Assembly: GCF_002954715.1 (NCBI RefSeq)
Contig: NZ_MSCP01000002.1
Coordinates: forward strand, 127,010-191,009
Direction of reading: 5' to 3'
Length of the DNA: 64,000 nt
Origin: Aliivibrio sifiae
GTDB taxonomy: Bacteria > Pseudomonadota > Gammaproteobacteria > Enterobacterales > Vibrionaceae
Both the position numbers and the translations under genes were made by a program. Under the pieces are notes generated by a model. That model searched no databases and had not been told where the DNA came from. It worked only from the letters and a program-made list of their open reading frames with translations. This document shows positions 25,065-34,468 of this stretch, piece after piece (the first letter of the stretch is position 1; every line of letters begins with the position of its first letter).

Positions 25065-26537
25065 TTATGCATTTGATTCAGATAACGCGATTTCTGCTTG
25101 TTTACTGCTTTCAAGCATTTTACGAATAACAAACGAAGCAACAAATGCGACTACTACCATCACAACAGCAAGTATTGTTAATAACTGGAAGTAACTACCG
25201 TAAACCGTTTGCACAAACTCTTGTGTAATCACTTGGCCCTTTTCTTGAGCGATAGAGGTTGAGAATACGGCACCTACGATACCACTCAGAGCGATAGCAA
25301 CAGAGAATAAGCTTACAGAGAAGTTCTCAATGTGCTTTGGTGCTACAGACAAGATGAATGCGACGACTAAACTACCCACAATAACTTCAGCGAACGCTTG
25401 GAAGAAGTGGATAAGTAAGAACACTTCAGGGCGAATAATCGCATCTTCACCAACACCCATAACCGCCATGGTTAAAATACCAAATGCAATTGCCGTTAAG
25501 ATAAATGCAAAGCCAATTTTCGTTGCTGTTGAAAGGTGAATGTCACGCTTTTCAAGTGCAGAGAAAATCATAGCGATCACAGGACCGGCAATGATACACC
25601 ATAATGGATTCATTGCCATTGATGCTTCTGGTGCGATAGGAATAAGATCAAACAGATCACCACGCATTGTATTAATGGTTACCATTGTCATTGATGTCAT
25701 CATTTGACCATAGTAAACAAAGAATGCAGTGGTTAAGGCTGTCATAATAAGGATTGTGCCCATTTTTAACGCATCTGATTTTTCAGATTTAAGCATTAAG
25801 AAAATGAAATAACCAATTGCAGCTAAACCAATGGCATAAACGATGTTTTGGCCAATATCCATGTTGGAGAACATGAAGAACACAAGAGCGATCATCGCTG
25901 CAGAAGTAACTAAGAATGAAATCCAATTTTTAGAGCTTACTGGCTTCTGATCAATCTCTGCACCTACCGTTAATAGAGATTTACGGAAAATAACTAAAGT
26001 AGCTAAAGCGAAAAATGCCAAAATGGAAGATAACAAGAAGCTTCCGTGGAAACCAAGAACAAGCACAAACATTGGGAATAAGTATTGACCCAATAGAGCA
26101 CCAACGTTATTAACCGAATAGTTTACAGGATAGCAATTCTCAAAGTGTTCTTGAGTATCAAAGGTACGTTTGTAAAGGCTAGGGTAAGACGGCGACATTA
26201 AACCACGAGCGTAACTTGCTAATGCGATACCACATAGTGCCATGGGTACATTCGTAGTGTACGAGCCAAGAACCAATAAAGCATAACCCGTAGAAAAGCC
26301 AAGATAACTGATCGTTAGTGAGCGATAAGCCCCTAAGAATTTATCAGCAATGAAGCCACCAGCAATAGCAAATAAAGGACCTATTGATGAGAAAGCACCA
26401 ACCACCATCATGGTATCAGCTTCGCTATAGTTTAGCTCTTCAAGGAAAAAGCGAGTTAAAATGACCATTACGCCATAGAATGATAAGCCAAACATCATTT
26501 GGCAAAACATCATGGACTTATTTAGTTTGTTCCACAT
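25065..26537 (-). CDS. Divergent POT-family (proton-dependent oligopeptide) transporter
   Basis: A 490-aa transporter with about 14 membrane segments. The POT signature GGFIADKFLGAYRSLTISYLG lies near residues 60-80, and the second conserved block runs YPSLYKRTFDTQEHFENCYPVNYSVNNVGALLGQYLFP. The TM1 motif ExxERFxYY, central to proton coupling in this family, reads QxxFGLxFY here (QMMFGLSFYG), so both acidic residues and the Arg are missing. The protein is therefore a divergent branch, possibly with another coupling mode or substrate. It would import small peptides if canonical. It lies downstream of an M14 peptidase gene on the same strand, separated by 264 bp with a long hairpin. Confidence 0.88.
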   Translation of the reverse strand: MWNKLNKSMMFCQMMFGLSFYGVMVILTRFFLEELNYSEADTMMVVGAFSSIGPLFAIAGGFIADKFLGAYRSLTISYLGFSTGYALLVLGSYTTNVPMALCGIALASYARGLMSPSYPSLYKRTFDTQEHFENCYPVNYSVNNVGALLGQYLFPMFVLVLGFHGSFLLSSILAFFALATLVIFRKSLLTVGAEIDQKPVSSKNWISFLVTSAAMIALVFFMFSNMDIGQNIVYAIGLAAIGYFIFLMLKSEKSDALKMGTILIMTALTTAFFVYYGQMMTSMTMVTINTMRGDLFDLIPIAPEASMAMNPLWCIIAGPVIAMIFSALEKRDIHLSTATKIGFAFILTAIAFGILTMAVMGVGEDAIIRPEVFLLIHFFQAFAEVIVGSLVVAFILSVAPKHIENFSVSLFSVAIALSGIVGAVFSTSIAQEKGQVITQEFVQTVYGSYFQLLTILAVVMVVVAFVASFVIRKMLESSKQAEIALSESNA

Positions 26538-26728
26538 AAGGATTCTCTTTTAGATAATTACTCTTTGTATTTTACCATCAAAAGAATGTAACAAAGTACG
26601 TTATTCTTAAAGTTCCATTATGTAAATAGTGTAAGTAAGGGTATTTTTTAGGGTTTTATTTTATTAAATAGTAATAAATGTTTACATTATGTTCCTATTG
26701 ATGAGTAAGTAATCAATAGTTAAATGGG

Positions 26729-26779
26729 AAATAGATGAATCATTCAAAATTTGGATTTCTTGAGTGAGTTCATCTATTT
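26729..26779. repeat. Long imperfect hairpin downstream of the M14 peptidase gene
   Basis: The arm 26729-26747 (AAATAGATGAATCATTCAA) pairs with 26760-26779, giving 19 bp with one G-U pair and one bulged G around a 12-nt loop. It lies 23 bp past the M14 stop codon (minus strand) and lacks a clear U-tract. It may be a terminator, an RNA-stability element, or an operator for the POT gene. Confidence 0.6.
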
Positions 26780-26801
26780 TCTAAATACGAGAACGTAATC
26801 G

Positions 26802-27722
26802 TTAACGTTGAGCTAGTAGGTACTCTAATGCGCCAATAATTGCAGCAACTTGAGCATCATTACACTCTTTATCTGTCACTTTATCACTGTCAGGATAAAC
26901 TTCTGTTGTCGAAACAAAATCCGCATCGGTTAATCCTGCACATAATCCCAATTTCTTTGTTGGGTAGTTTATTACACCTTCTTGTTCGACATCTGAACCA
27001 ATGATTTGGTTGTTCTCATCAGGTGGTGCAATGTGCGTTACAGTGCGAACTGAATCGATGATTGCTTTTTGAAATTCAGGCGCAGGCTTATCTGTATCCC
27101 CTACAGTATAGAAACCATCAGGAATATAACCTTCGATGTACTCTAATCCATCACGCGCGGCTAATGCAGGGCGAAACTCTGTTTCATCACTGTCGGTCGT
27201 TTCATGTAAATCGATATGAGCAAATACAGGCGTTTCTAATGAAGCGACTAATGCCATTAAACCAGCAGACTCTTCTGCTGGTGTGTCAGCGTAGAATGAA
27301 CGGTTAGGATCGGTTGCTGTAGGATTCCAACGATTAATGACCTCGTAGCCCCAAGGGCTAACACAAGGTGCAACGACAATATTGAACCATTGACTGTAAT
27401 GTTCTGCTTTAGTGTCTACAAATTGTAAGGCACCATGAACACCTGATGTTTCATAGCCGTGAACACCACCACTGATTAGAAGTGTCGGTTTCGCATTATC
27501 CCATTGGCGAGTTTTTATGCATAACAGTGGAAAGCGTGCTTTGTCGTACGATAATGCACCATATTGAGATACATCGAAACGATCAGAAAGCGCATTAATT
27601 TTGGTTACTACTTCTTCCTGATAAGAACGTTTGACTGTCATAGTAACAAGCCATGCTGCTTTTTCTTTTTCGTTCCAAGCTTGACCCGGAGTACCAATTG
27701 GATAGATGTAATCGTTTTTCAT
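26802..27722 (-). CDS. M14-family zinc carboxypeptidase / aspartoacylase-like hydrolase
   Basis: A 306-aa soluble enzyme with no signal peptide. Zinc ligands are visible as His88 and Glu91 in SGGVHGYETSG and His173 in HIDLHETTD. The general-base Glu is in the STTEVYPDS segment near the C terminus, and Asn/Arg substrate residues are in TDPNRSFYAD. This fits M14 metallocarboxypeptidases of the succinylglutamate desuccinylase-like cytoplasmic type, which cleave peptides or acyl-amino acids. It starts 60 bp after mshQ on the same strand and precedes a POT transporter, so a role in using imported peptides is plausible; membership in the msh operon is possible but functionally odd. Confidence 0.88.
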   Translation of the reverse strand: MKNDYIYPIGTPGQAWNEKEKAAWLVTMTVKRSYQEEVVTKINALSDRFDVSQYGALSYDKARFPLLCIKTRQWDNAKPTLLISGGVHGYETSGVHGALQFVDTKAEHYSQWFNIVVAPCVSPWGYEVINRWNPTATDPNRSFYADTPAEESAGLMALVASLETPVFAHIDLHETTDSDETEFRPALAARDGLEYIEGYIPDGFYTVGDTDKPAPEFQKAIIDSVRTVTHIAPPDENNQIIGSDVEQEGVINYPTKKLGLCAGLTDADFVSTTEVYPDSDKVTDKECNDAQVAAIIGALEYLLAQR

Positions 27723-27782
27723 GGAATTTCCTTTATTCTTATGTGGCTTTGATGCCGTAGAGCAAACTGAGACATAATAACA

Positions 27783-30700
27783 CTAATTCAGTTGCTCACG
27801 GCTCCATATAATACGATCGCTGCCTCTATAAATTCCGAAATGAATAATGGCTTGAATGGAATCTTCAAATGAGTCATTTCTGTCTGCATCTTGTTGTAGC
27901 CAAGGTAATTCAAGCAAAGAAAGAGTTGGGATTACTTTCCCTTGGTTACCATTACCTGGCGCACTAAACGTCATACTTGTTAAGCCATTATTAACGCTAG
28001 TGTCAGTCAAACTTGCTGATGTTGTTCCTTTTCCTACTGGTAATGCAGCAGGATCATTTCCTACATCAAAGGTGAAGTAATTCGGTTTTAGAGCCGTGCA
28101 ATTGTCGCTATTCTTTTCAAAACGTCCTGCAATGTATGATTCTGTTGTTATTTTTGATTCTAAAGATGAAAGTTCAGAACCATAAGAATCAGCCATAGTA
28201 ATACGTCCCCATTCTTGGCGATGCGTCGATGTGGCAGGGAAATGATAGTTAAGACACGTGCCTGATGAGTTTACTTTATAACAAATGCCATCAGCATCTT
28301 TTAAATCATCAGCCGTTAAGGTTAGTGTAATGGCATCATTAGTTGGCGCATGAGGAGCAAAAGGTTTCTTATAGCGTAATTCGGCATCTTGCAGTTGAAC
28401 TTGATTTTTGTTCGTTAGTTTCACTACATTGCCCGGTTTAGCAAATCCACTACGGCGGTTAAGAATAGATAGACTGTCCGTATCGATAACTTCAATTCCA
28501 GAAGGCGCTGCGGCGTACGTTCTAAAATCCCATCCATTGCGGTATAGCCACCAATCACCAATGTTGTAATTTTGAAGCTGTCCACCAGTTTGAGAAAGCG
28601 GTGTTATTTCAAGCGTGGGAAGATCATCAAATTCAAAGGTTTGCCCCATGTAAGTATAAGAGCCACAGGCATCGGTAATGCTTGGTTGTTCAGCTGACAT
28701 TGCAAAATAAGCAGGCGTAAAACGGCCAACACTGCCTGTTGATGCTGATTGAATTTGATAAGCGGTACTGCCAAGATAATTATCTGGCGGTGTTATTGAT
28801 ATATCAAAAACGCCGACTTCACTGATGCTTTGTGTAATGCGATAAGTACCATCTTGTGATGCGATGTGGTTGTATTCATTGACTAATAAATTACCAGCAT
28901 TACCACCTGATGACGCAATAGGTGCGATCAATTGGTGATCAAGTAACAGCATGTTTTGTGCATAGTTAGGCGTTGTTGGGTTGTTTGCAATATAGATATC
29001 ACTATCGCTTACCCATGCGTGCGCTTTTACATATAAATTAAATTCTTCTCCTGCATGAGCGAATATGGTGCAAGTTGGATCTTCTGAAGGGCAGCGACTA
29101 TTCGCCGTTGAATTATTACTGTCAGCCACAAATGCACTCAATCCAAGAGGGAAGCTTACAAAAGTATCACTGCCTCTAATGATTTGTTGCTGAGGTAGAG
29201 TGTGTTTTACATTTAATTGTAATTGACCTGCATCAGAGTAATTTAGAGGGAGTTTCGCTTCGTTATTTACAAAATTTAAAGAAACGGACGTTGCTGACGA
29301 TTCGGTATTTCCTACTGTTTTCCATGCATTATTTTCAACAATAGAGACGGTTGGCGAGCCAATAATATTCGCAGTGTTTGGGTTTATATAATCAGACCAT
29401 AACTGAATTTGTTTGGTGCCAGTAAAAGTGTTACCACATCCTTTAATCGTCGCATACACAGGTTTATTTGCTAGCTTATCTGGAACAATAAGAGTTAACC
29501 CTTCAGGTTTGAACGTTAAAGAACAATTATTCTTACTTAATGACTGACCATTAATACTACACAAGGTATCACTAAATGGTTTGGTTGATGGTTCAGAACT
29601 CACAACGCCCAAGGTTACATTACCTTGAGTCGGTTTTCCGATAGATAAATTAGCAACGCCGTTACGCATGGTAATATGATTGCCATTTAACCAGTAACCA
29701 TCACTGCCTAGATTTGAGGTATTTAAAGTAACATCAACATCATCAGTAAATAAAGTCGAGCAAGATTCATCAGCACAAGCTCGTAAAGTCACATCAGAGA
29801 CATCACAAGTAGATCCTTCTCCTGAATGATCAAATTCAAAGTGATCTATTTGTTCTCCAATCGGCTTTGAGTACAAAGCACACACTTTGAAGTTGTCGAT
29901 TTCATGAGTGTTATACAGTTGCCCTGTCGAGCCGGTTAGCGACATGATGAAATTTTCAGGAACCGCTGCTTGATTGTATTGAGGAGCAAGCACGTTGATA
30001 GGGCCGATAATTGTGCCAAAACGAGGGCTATCCCCTTTCCATTGGACACTGCGTTCAACTGTGACATTTGCAGTATTCCTGTTTCTTGAATCGATAGTAA
30101 TACGGTAGCGATGTGTTTTGCTATTGCCGTTATTATTATCAATGTCAGGGGTTACTTTATTACCACTAATATAATTATAACCAGCGAAACTTTGCCCCGA
30201 ACCTCTTAATACAACAGATTGATCAGTTGAATTTGAATTACGGTTTACTGAGCCGCCTTCTTTAGAGTAGTTACCATATTCATCAAGACCAATACCAAGC
30301 CAACCACCAGTAAAACCGGGCTTTACTGCCTCATAGTTTTTTTTGAATCCATAACCTAAAGGCCCACCAAAAGCGCCGGCTTGAGGGGTTATATTTGCAT
30401 CAGAAAATACAATAGCAAGGCCATCAGCACCATTACCGCCATACGCCATATAATCAAATTCAACTTCAATCTTGTTACCAAGAGCAGGGTAAAGGTATTG
30501 ATAAGATGATGCGGTAGATTGCGCCCTTTGCGCCTGTGTTAATTGTAAGCGACCATTAATAATTCTAGGGATAAAGTTACCACTACTCGCACTCGTTACC
30601 CAATTACTGTCGAGATTTCCATTGTTGAAGTTATCTTCGTAACAGGTCGGTAAGATATTATCTGGGCATGGGTGACGAAATTCATACAATTTATGAATTT

Positions 30701-32198
30701 GTGCATTACTTAATGCTTGGTCAAAAATATTCACTTCATCGATTAGACCATCAAAGGTACGAGACAAATCATAGTCATTAGCTACTTGTACCGGTTGAGT
30801 ATTTTCTTTTAGGTGTCGTAATGGTTGCACGTCTTCAACAATCGATTTTACTTCTTGTCCATTAATAAAAATGGATGCTTTATTTCTATTATGTGCGTTA
30901 TAGCGAATCGCAATATGAGACCAGCGATTTTCAGGAATGCTTTGGGAAGTAGTCAGGTTCATTGGGTAATTGGTGTTTTTTAGTTCCCAATACCAATTGA
31001 TTTGACCACGAGAATTTAAATGAAATTCATAGTTACCATTTTTAGAAACTATAGTATAGAGCCTACCATTATGTGGATAAGAGCGAGGATTTACCCATGC
31101 ACTCACTGTAATCTCGTCTTCGTTCGATAATTTACTGTTATGAGGCACTTCAATATATTGTGCCTGAGCGTGGTTAAAGTTGCCGTAACCACAGGTGCCC
31201 ATTTTATTGATATCAATAGGTAGAGCTGGGTTGTCTTTTCTTGGTTGAGGTGAATTTTTAGTTGTGCCGTTAAAGCCATTTCCTGAGCTATCAAGCACTT
31301 CTCCATATGAACCATTCCAACTGTCTTCATCTAGGCGAAGTGATAATACTGGGAAAGCTGTCGGTTCAGGGGGAGTAACTTCATCATTGATACGGCTATC
31401 GCCTTCCATAAATAGTTTTTTACTTGAGACTCGTCCATTGATATAGCTATCATTATTTAATGAAAGAAGGCCATTTGCATACACATCACCTTCTAAAGAG
31501 GAGTCATTGTTTAGCTGTACATCATTAAATCCAACAACGGTCAGCGACGCACCTTGTTCAAGTGTGATTTTAGTGTCGTTATTCAAAAGAAAATCATAAT
31601 AAACAAATAAACGTACGTCTCCGGAAATCTTAATATGCGCATCGTCACTGGTTGATATTTGAACGATCCAATAATCACCAGATGATAAGGTGAGGGTTGC
31701 GTCGTCTTCAAGAGCTAAACTATTGAGGTAAGTTGTGCCGCTTGAGTTTTTAAAGCTAGCGCGACATGAATTACGGAGTTCAACCTGATTATATTTTCGA
31801 TTAGTAAATTCCTTTGAACCTGAATGACACTCTCTGTATTTAGAGGAGCTTTGGGTTTGGAAATAACCTAACGCTAAAGAGGGAGTGTTATAACCTGTGA
31901 TTTCACATGATTGATAACCACCATGGCCATTATCGCAACTGTCACTTGGTAATCCTGCTCCTTTATTACTGGAGCAATAATTTAACGCCGCACCTTGAGT
32001 CTCATTAATTTTAGCTGAATTATTGAGTTCTAATTGAGCGTACTGGCAATTTCCATAATAACTTCCGTGCCCTTGAGCAATACCAGGAAAGTAAGTGTCA
32101 CGATCGATATTTTGAAAAGCGTGTGCATTTAAAGAAAAAAAACATATACCAAGGAAAAACGATAAAAATCCGATTTTAGAAGACAAATTAGCTTGCAT
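27783..32198 (-). CDS. mshQ: MSHA biogenesis protein MshQ
   Basis: A 1471-aa exported protein. It has a signal peptide (about 1-27, ending NAHA), a polymer-like region of short repeats rich in Asn/Asp/Ser (about 170-270), a LamG/concanavalin-like domain (about 335-505, DEDEITVSAWVNPRSYPHN), a second lectin-like domain (about 520-775) and a long C-terminal region of the DUF6701 type, ending AIIHFGIYRGSDRIIWSREQLN. MshQ is the large last gene of MSHA pilus loci and is thought to be a surface or tip-associated protein. It overlaps mshP by 11 bp. Lectin-like domains suggest glycan binding. No other MSHA assembly gene lies in this window. Confidence 0.93.
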   Translation of the reverse strand: MQANLSSKIGFLSFFLGICFFSLNAHAFQNIDRDTYFPGIAQGHGSYYGNCQYAQLELNNSAKINETQGAALNYCSSNKGAGLPSDSCDNGHGGYQSCEITGYNTPSLALGYFQTQSSSKYRECHSGSKEFTNRKYNQVELRNSCRASFKNSSGTTYLNSLALEDDATLTLSSGDYWIVQISTSDDAHIKISGDVRLFVYYDFLLNNDTKITLEQGASLTVVGFNDVQLNNDSSLEGDVYANGLLSLNNDSYINGRVSSKKLFMEGDSRINDEVTPPEPTAFPVLSLRLDEDSWNGSYGEVLDSSGNGFNGTTKNSPQPRKDNPALPIDINKMGTCGYGNFNHAQAQYIEVPHNSKLSNEDEITVSAWVNPRSYPHNGRLYTIVSKNGNYEFHLNSRGQINWYWELKNTNYPMNLTTSQSIPENRWSHIAIRYNAHNRNKASIFINGQEVKSIVEDVQPLRHLKENTQPVQVANDYDLSRTFDGLIDEVNIFDQALSNAQIHKLYEFRHPCPDNILPTCYEDNFNNGNLDSNWVTSASSGNFIPRIINGRLQLTQAQRAQSTASSYQYLYPALGNKIEVEFDYMAYGGNGADGLAIVFSDANITPQAGAFGGPLGYGFKKNYEAVKPGFTGGWLGIGLDEYGNYSKEGGSVNRNSNSTDQSVVLRGSGQSFAGYNYISGNKVTPDIDNNNGNSKTHRYRITIDSRNRNTANVTVERSVQWKGDSPRFGTIIGPINVLAPQYNQAAVPENFIMSLTGSTGQLYNTHEIDNFKVCALYSKPIGEQIDHFEFDHSGEGSTCDVSDVTLRACADESCSTLFTDDVDVTLNTSNLGSDGYWLNGNHITMRNGVANLSIGKPTQGNVTLGVVSSEPSTKPFSDTLCSINGQSLSKNNCSLTFKPEGLTLIVPDKLANKPVYATIKGCGNTFTGTKQIQLWSDYINPNTANIIGSPTVSIVENNAWKTVGNTESSATSVSLNFVNNEAKLPLNYSDAGQLQLNVKHTLPQQQIIRGSDTFVSFPLGLSAFVADSNNSTANSRCPSEDPTCTIFAHAGEEFNLYVKAHAWVSDSDIYIANNPTTPNYAQNMLLLDHQLIAPIASSGGNAGNLLVNEYNHIASQDGTYRITQSISEVGVFDISITPPDNYLGSTAYQIQSASTGSVGRFTPAYFAMSAEQPSITDACGSYTYMGQTFEFDDLPTLEITPLSQTGGQLQNYNIGDWWLYRNGWDFRTYAAAPSGIEVIDTDSLSILNRRSGFAKPGNVVKLTNKNQVQLQDAELRYKKPFAPHAPTNDAITLTLTADDLKDADGICYKVNSSGTCLNYHFPATSTHRQEWGRITMADSYGSELSSLESKITTESYIAGRFEKNSDNCTALKPNYFTFDVGNDPAALPVGKGTTSASLTDTSVNNGLTSMTFSAPGNGNQGKVIPTLSLLELPWLQQDADRNDSFEDSIQAIIHFGIYRGSDRIIWSREQLN

Positions 32199-32619
32199 CG
32201 CGAATACCTACTTCAATAATACGTTGTAAGGTGGTGGAACCAAATTTACATTGAGCTGTACTGACCAACTGGTGGACGACTATCCCAGAATCTAACTTGC
32301 CATTATTTGAGCAGGTCACACTTGCGCTGCACTGAGACAAGCCATCGCCTTCAAAGGTATAGGTAACTGCGGTGTCTTTTGGAACGAAGCAGCTGCCTTC
32401 ACCTGACATATAAAAAGCACTAATATCAAGTTGTACGCCCGATTGGGCAGCCATATTAGTGCGAGTACCCATAACGGCAGTGACTGTATGAGAGTTCACT
32501 TTTTGCTGGTTTTTCATCATCATTAGAGCAATAAAAGCCACAACAACAAGAATAAATACAGTAAGAATTAGGGCTGAGCCTTGTGAGCGACTAGGGCGTG
32601 TTGAAGATAAGAACATCAT
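32188..32619 (-). CDS. mshP: MSHA biogenesis protein MshP
   Basis: A 143-aa pilin-like protein. A basic leader (SSTRPSRSQG) is followed by the hydrophobic helix SALILTVFILVVVAFIALMMM, without the conserved Glu5, as expected for a PilX/MshP-type minor pilin. The periplasmic part has five Cys (SCFVPK, SQCSASVTCSNN, AQCKFG). It overlaps mshO by 29 bp and mshQ by 11 bp, so translation of the block is coupled. Start: the first of two adjacent ATGs is chosen; a GAGGTGAG ribosome site lies upstream. Confidence 0.92.
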   Translation of the reverse strand: MMFLSSTRPSRSQGSALILTVFILVVVAFIALMMMKNQQKVNSHTVTAVMGTRTNMAAQSGVQLDISAFYMSGEGSCFVPKDTAVTYTFEGDGLSQCSASVTCSNNGKLDSGIVVHQLVSTAQCKFGSTTLQRIIEVGIRDAS

Positions 32620-33388
32620 GATCTAATCTCACCTCTTCGTTATTATCGCTAAAAATAAATTGCAACTTAATTAAACCATTACGAACTAAAGAAGGATGCT
32701 CTATTTGGAATGAGGCAGTTTTGATATTGTCTGACATCAATTGACGTTTTCCGCTAGATAACCCAGTAGGGGATAATTCGCTACGCGATAATGGATAATC
32801 TGAATATCTAAATAGTTGAGACCCTTCTAAACAGTAAGCAAGTGGCGTTCGATACATATATAAACGATGGGCTGGTGAGTTGACCTCAAAACTCGTTGTT
32901 TGAGTTAAGGGAACATTGACCATTGTTGCATTCTCACCAGCGGTAAAGTCCACATCTTGTTTAACTTGAGCCATTCGTCCAGTACCATTTGTAGGAAGTG
33001 CAGATAATAAATTTGCTGCAGAGGTTGGCATGACAACCAGTCTGTCACCAAGTTTGATGGCTCTTTCTGGTAAAACCCGAACAGAAGTTGAACTCATTGG
33101 CGTTATTGGTAGACTTTCATAAACAGCAGTATTGACTATAGGTAACCACTCAATGCAGGTTTCTGTAGAGTTAACCTGAAGGCTATTTGGAACTGCGTCG
33201 CGGATCTCCTTATGCATGCGCTCTGTGACAAAGCGACCTTGGAGGATAAGTTCTTCTCTGTCAGTAGTATCAGCATACATTGTCATACTGTGTTGGATTA
33301 TGGCACCAAGAGAAAGGCCAATGACGGCAAGTAATACAATTGAAATCGTCATCTCAATTAGAGTGAATCCACGATTAGATAAGCGCAT
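32591..33388 (-). CDS. mshO: MSHA minor pilin MshO
   Basis: A 265-aa prepilin. The leader MRLSNRG is followed by FTLIEMTISIVLLAVIGLSLGAIIQ, with Glu5 and the PilD cleavage site after Gly7. The large globular domain is of the PilW/MshO kind and includes a Cys-containing TCIEWLPIV and a LAYCLEGSQLFRYSDYP segment. Minor pilins of this sort prime pilus assembly or form the tip. Its ATG overlaps the mshD stop by one base (TAATG), a tight translational coupling. Confidence 0.93.
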   Translation of the reverse strand: MRLSNRGFTLIEMTISIVLLAVIGLSLGAIIQHSMTMYADTTDREELILQGRFVTERMHKEIRDAVPNSLQVNSTETCIEWLPIVNTAVYESLPITPMSSTSVRVLPERAIKLGDRLVVMPTSAANLLSALPTNGTGRMAQVKQDVDFTAGENATMVNVPLTQTTSFEVNSPAHRLYMYRTPLAYCLEGSQLFRYSDYPLSRSELSPTGLSSGKRQLMSDNIKTASFQIEHPSLVRNGLIKLQFIFSDNNEEVRLDHDVLIFNTP

Positions 33389-33951
33389 TAAAAATTGCCT
33401 CTAATAACAGAGAACACATAATGTTGCCCACTTGGATCCGTCACATCAACAACAATACGCTTGCTGTTACCTGAAATAACATCAGGAACGCCATCCAGTT
33501 TTCTATTGATATTAGCATCATAGAAAACACGAATAGAAATAGAAAAATTCGGGTAGATTTGAGCTAAATCATCGCCTAATACATTTCTAACGCTGCCTGA
33601 TAATCCATTAAAATCATCGACATCGTTAAATAAGGTGCGATCGGGAATACCATTGATAATCTCGGCAGGATCAGGACCTAGCTGAGCGGGAACTGTGCAG
33701 GTTTTACCTAATAGACTATTACATTCAGGTACTCCGCCATTTGGGCCGCTGTTCTCATCGTATTTGCGTCCGATGATTTCATCCATTACCGCAGCGCCTA
33801 ACTCTGCCGCTTTAGTTGAATGAATAAGTTGAGCGCTGTCTTGAGCGCGTGGAAATAGCAATACAGTTAATGTCATCAATGCAAAACTAATCAGAATAAT
33901 TGAAAGCACAATAGAGATTAAACTAAAGCCTGTTTGTTGATTAGCATGCAT
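33388..33951 (-). CDS. mshD: MSHA minor pilin MshD
   Basis: A 187-aa prepilin from ATG 33951 (MHANQQTGFSLISIVLSIILISFALM), with GGAAG 8-9 nt upstream. A frame from 33999 would prepend 16 basic residues and is less likely. The cleavage site is G/FSLIS, and Glu5 is replaced by Ser, as in some MshD proteins. The globular part has a Cys pair (PECNSLLGKTCTV) and ends in NRKLDGVPDVISGNSKRIVVDVT, typical of MshD. It overlaps mshC by 11 bp. Confidence 0.9.
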   Translation of the reverse strand: MHANQQTGFSLISIVLSIILISFALMTLTVLLFPRAQDSAQLIHSTKAAELGAAVMDEIIGRKYDENSGPNGGVPECNSLLGKTCTVPAQLGPDPAEIINGIPDRTLFNDVDDFNGLSGSVRNVLGDDLAQIYPNFSISIRVFYDANINRKLDGVPDVISGNSKRIVVDVTDPSGQHYVFSVIRGNF

Positions 33952-34468
33952 GGATATAGCCTTCCGTCTCAATACATATTTTTTGTGTTGATATACCATA
34001 AATAATTATTTCACAGCGCGTATTTGAGCATTGTTTAACTCTTCCTATTGAATCGAAATCTAATGCATAAGGTGTAGTTGGCGTGATTAAATTTGAATCA
34101 ACCTTTAATGCAAAAATAGCATTATATTTTGCTAGCGAAGCAACGTAAGTGACATCTTGATTTTCAAGATATTCATCACTTTTTTGTGTATTAGGGAATG
34201 CAGTTGAGCAATTATCTGGTTTTTTATCTAGGTCGATTTGCTGTGCTCTATGTTCGTTAATTAACCAGCGATTACAAAAACCGTTTCTATTCATAGCTCG
34301 GATTTGTGTTAAGCGTAGTGAATGCAGTAATTCTGTTTTTAATGTTTGCGTCGATACGCTACTAATTCCGGAGAAATAGCTATTAGCACTGAGAGATACG
34401 ATTGAGATTAAAACGATGACCGCAATAAGCTCAATTAAGGTGAATCCATGTATATGATTACGAGGCAT
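33941..34468 (-). CDS. mshC: MSHA minor pilin MshC
   Basis: A 175-aa prepilin and the first gene of the mshC-D-O-P-Q block. The leader MPRNHIHG precedes FTLIELIAVIVLISIVSLSANSYF with Glu5. The globular domain has several Cys (GFCNRWLI, DNCSTAF, QCSNTRCEI, KICIETEG, and the C-terminal Cys), suggesting disulfides. MshC is a GspH/FimT-like minor pilin. In complete Vibrio MSHA loci it follows mshB and mshA; here neither they nor the assembly genes precede it, only a LysR gene. Confidence 0.9.
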   Translation of the reverse strand: MPRNHIHGFTLIELIAVIVLISIVSLSANSYFSGISSVSTQTLKTELLHSLRLTQIRAMNRNGFCNRWLINEHRAQQIDLDKKPDNCSTAFPNTQKSDEYLENQDVTYVASLAKYNAIFALKVDSNLITPTTPYALDFDSIGRVKQCSNTRCEIIIYGISTQKICIETEGYIHAC

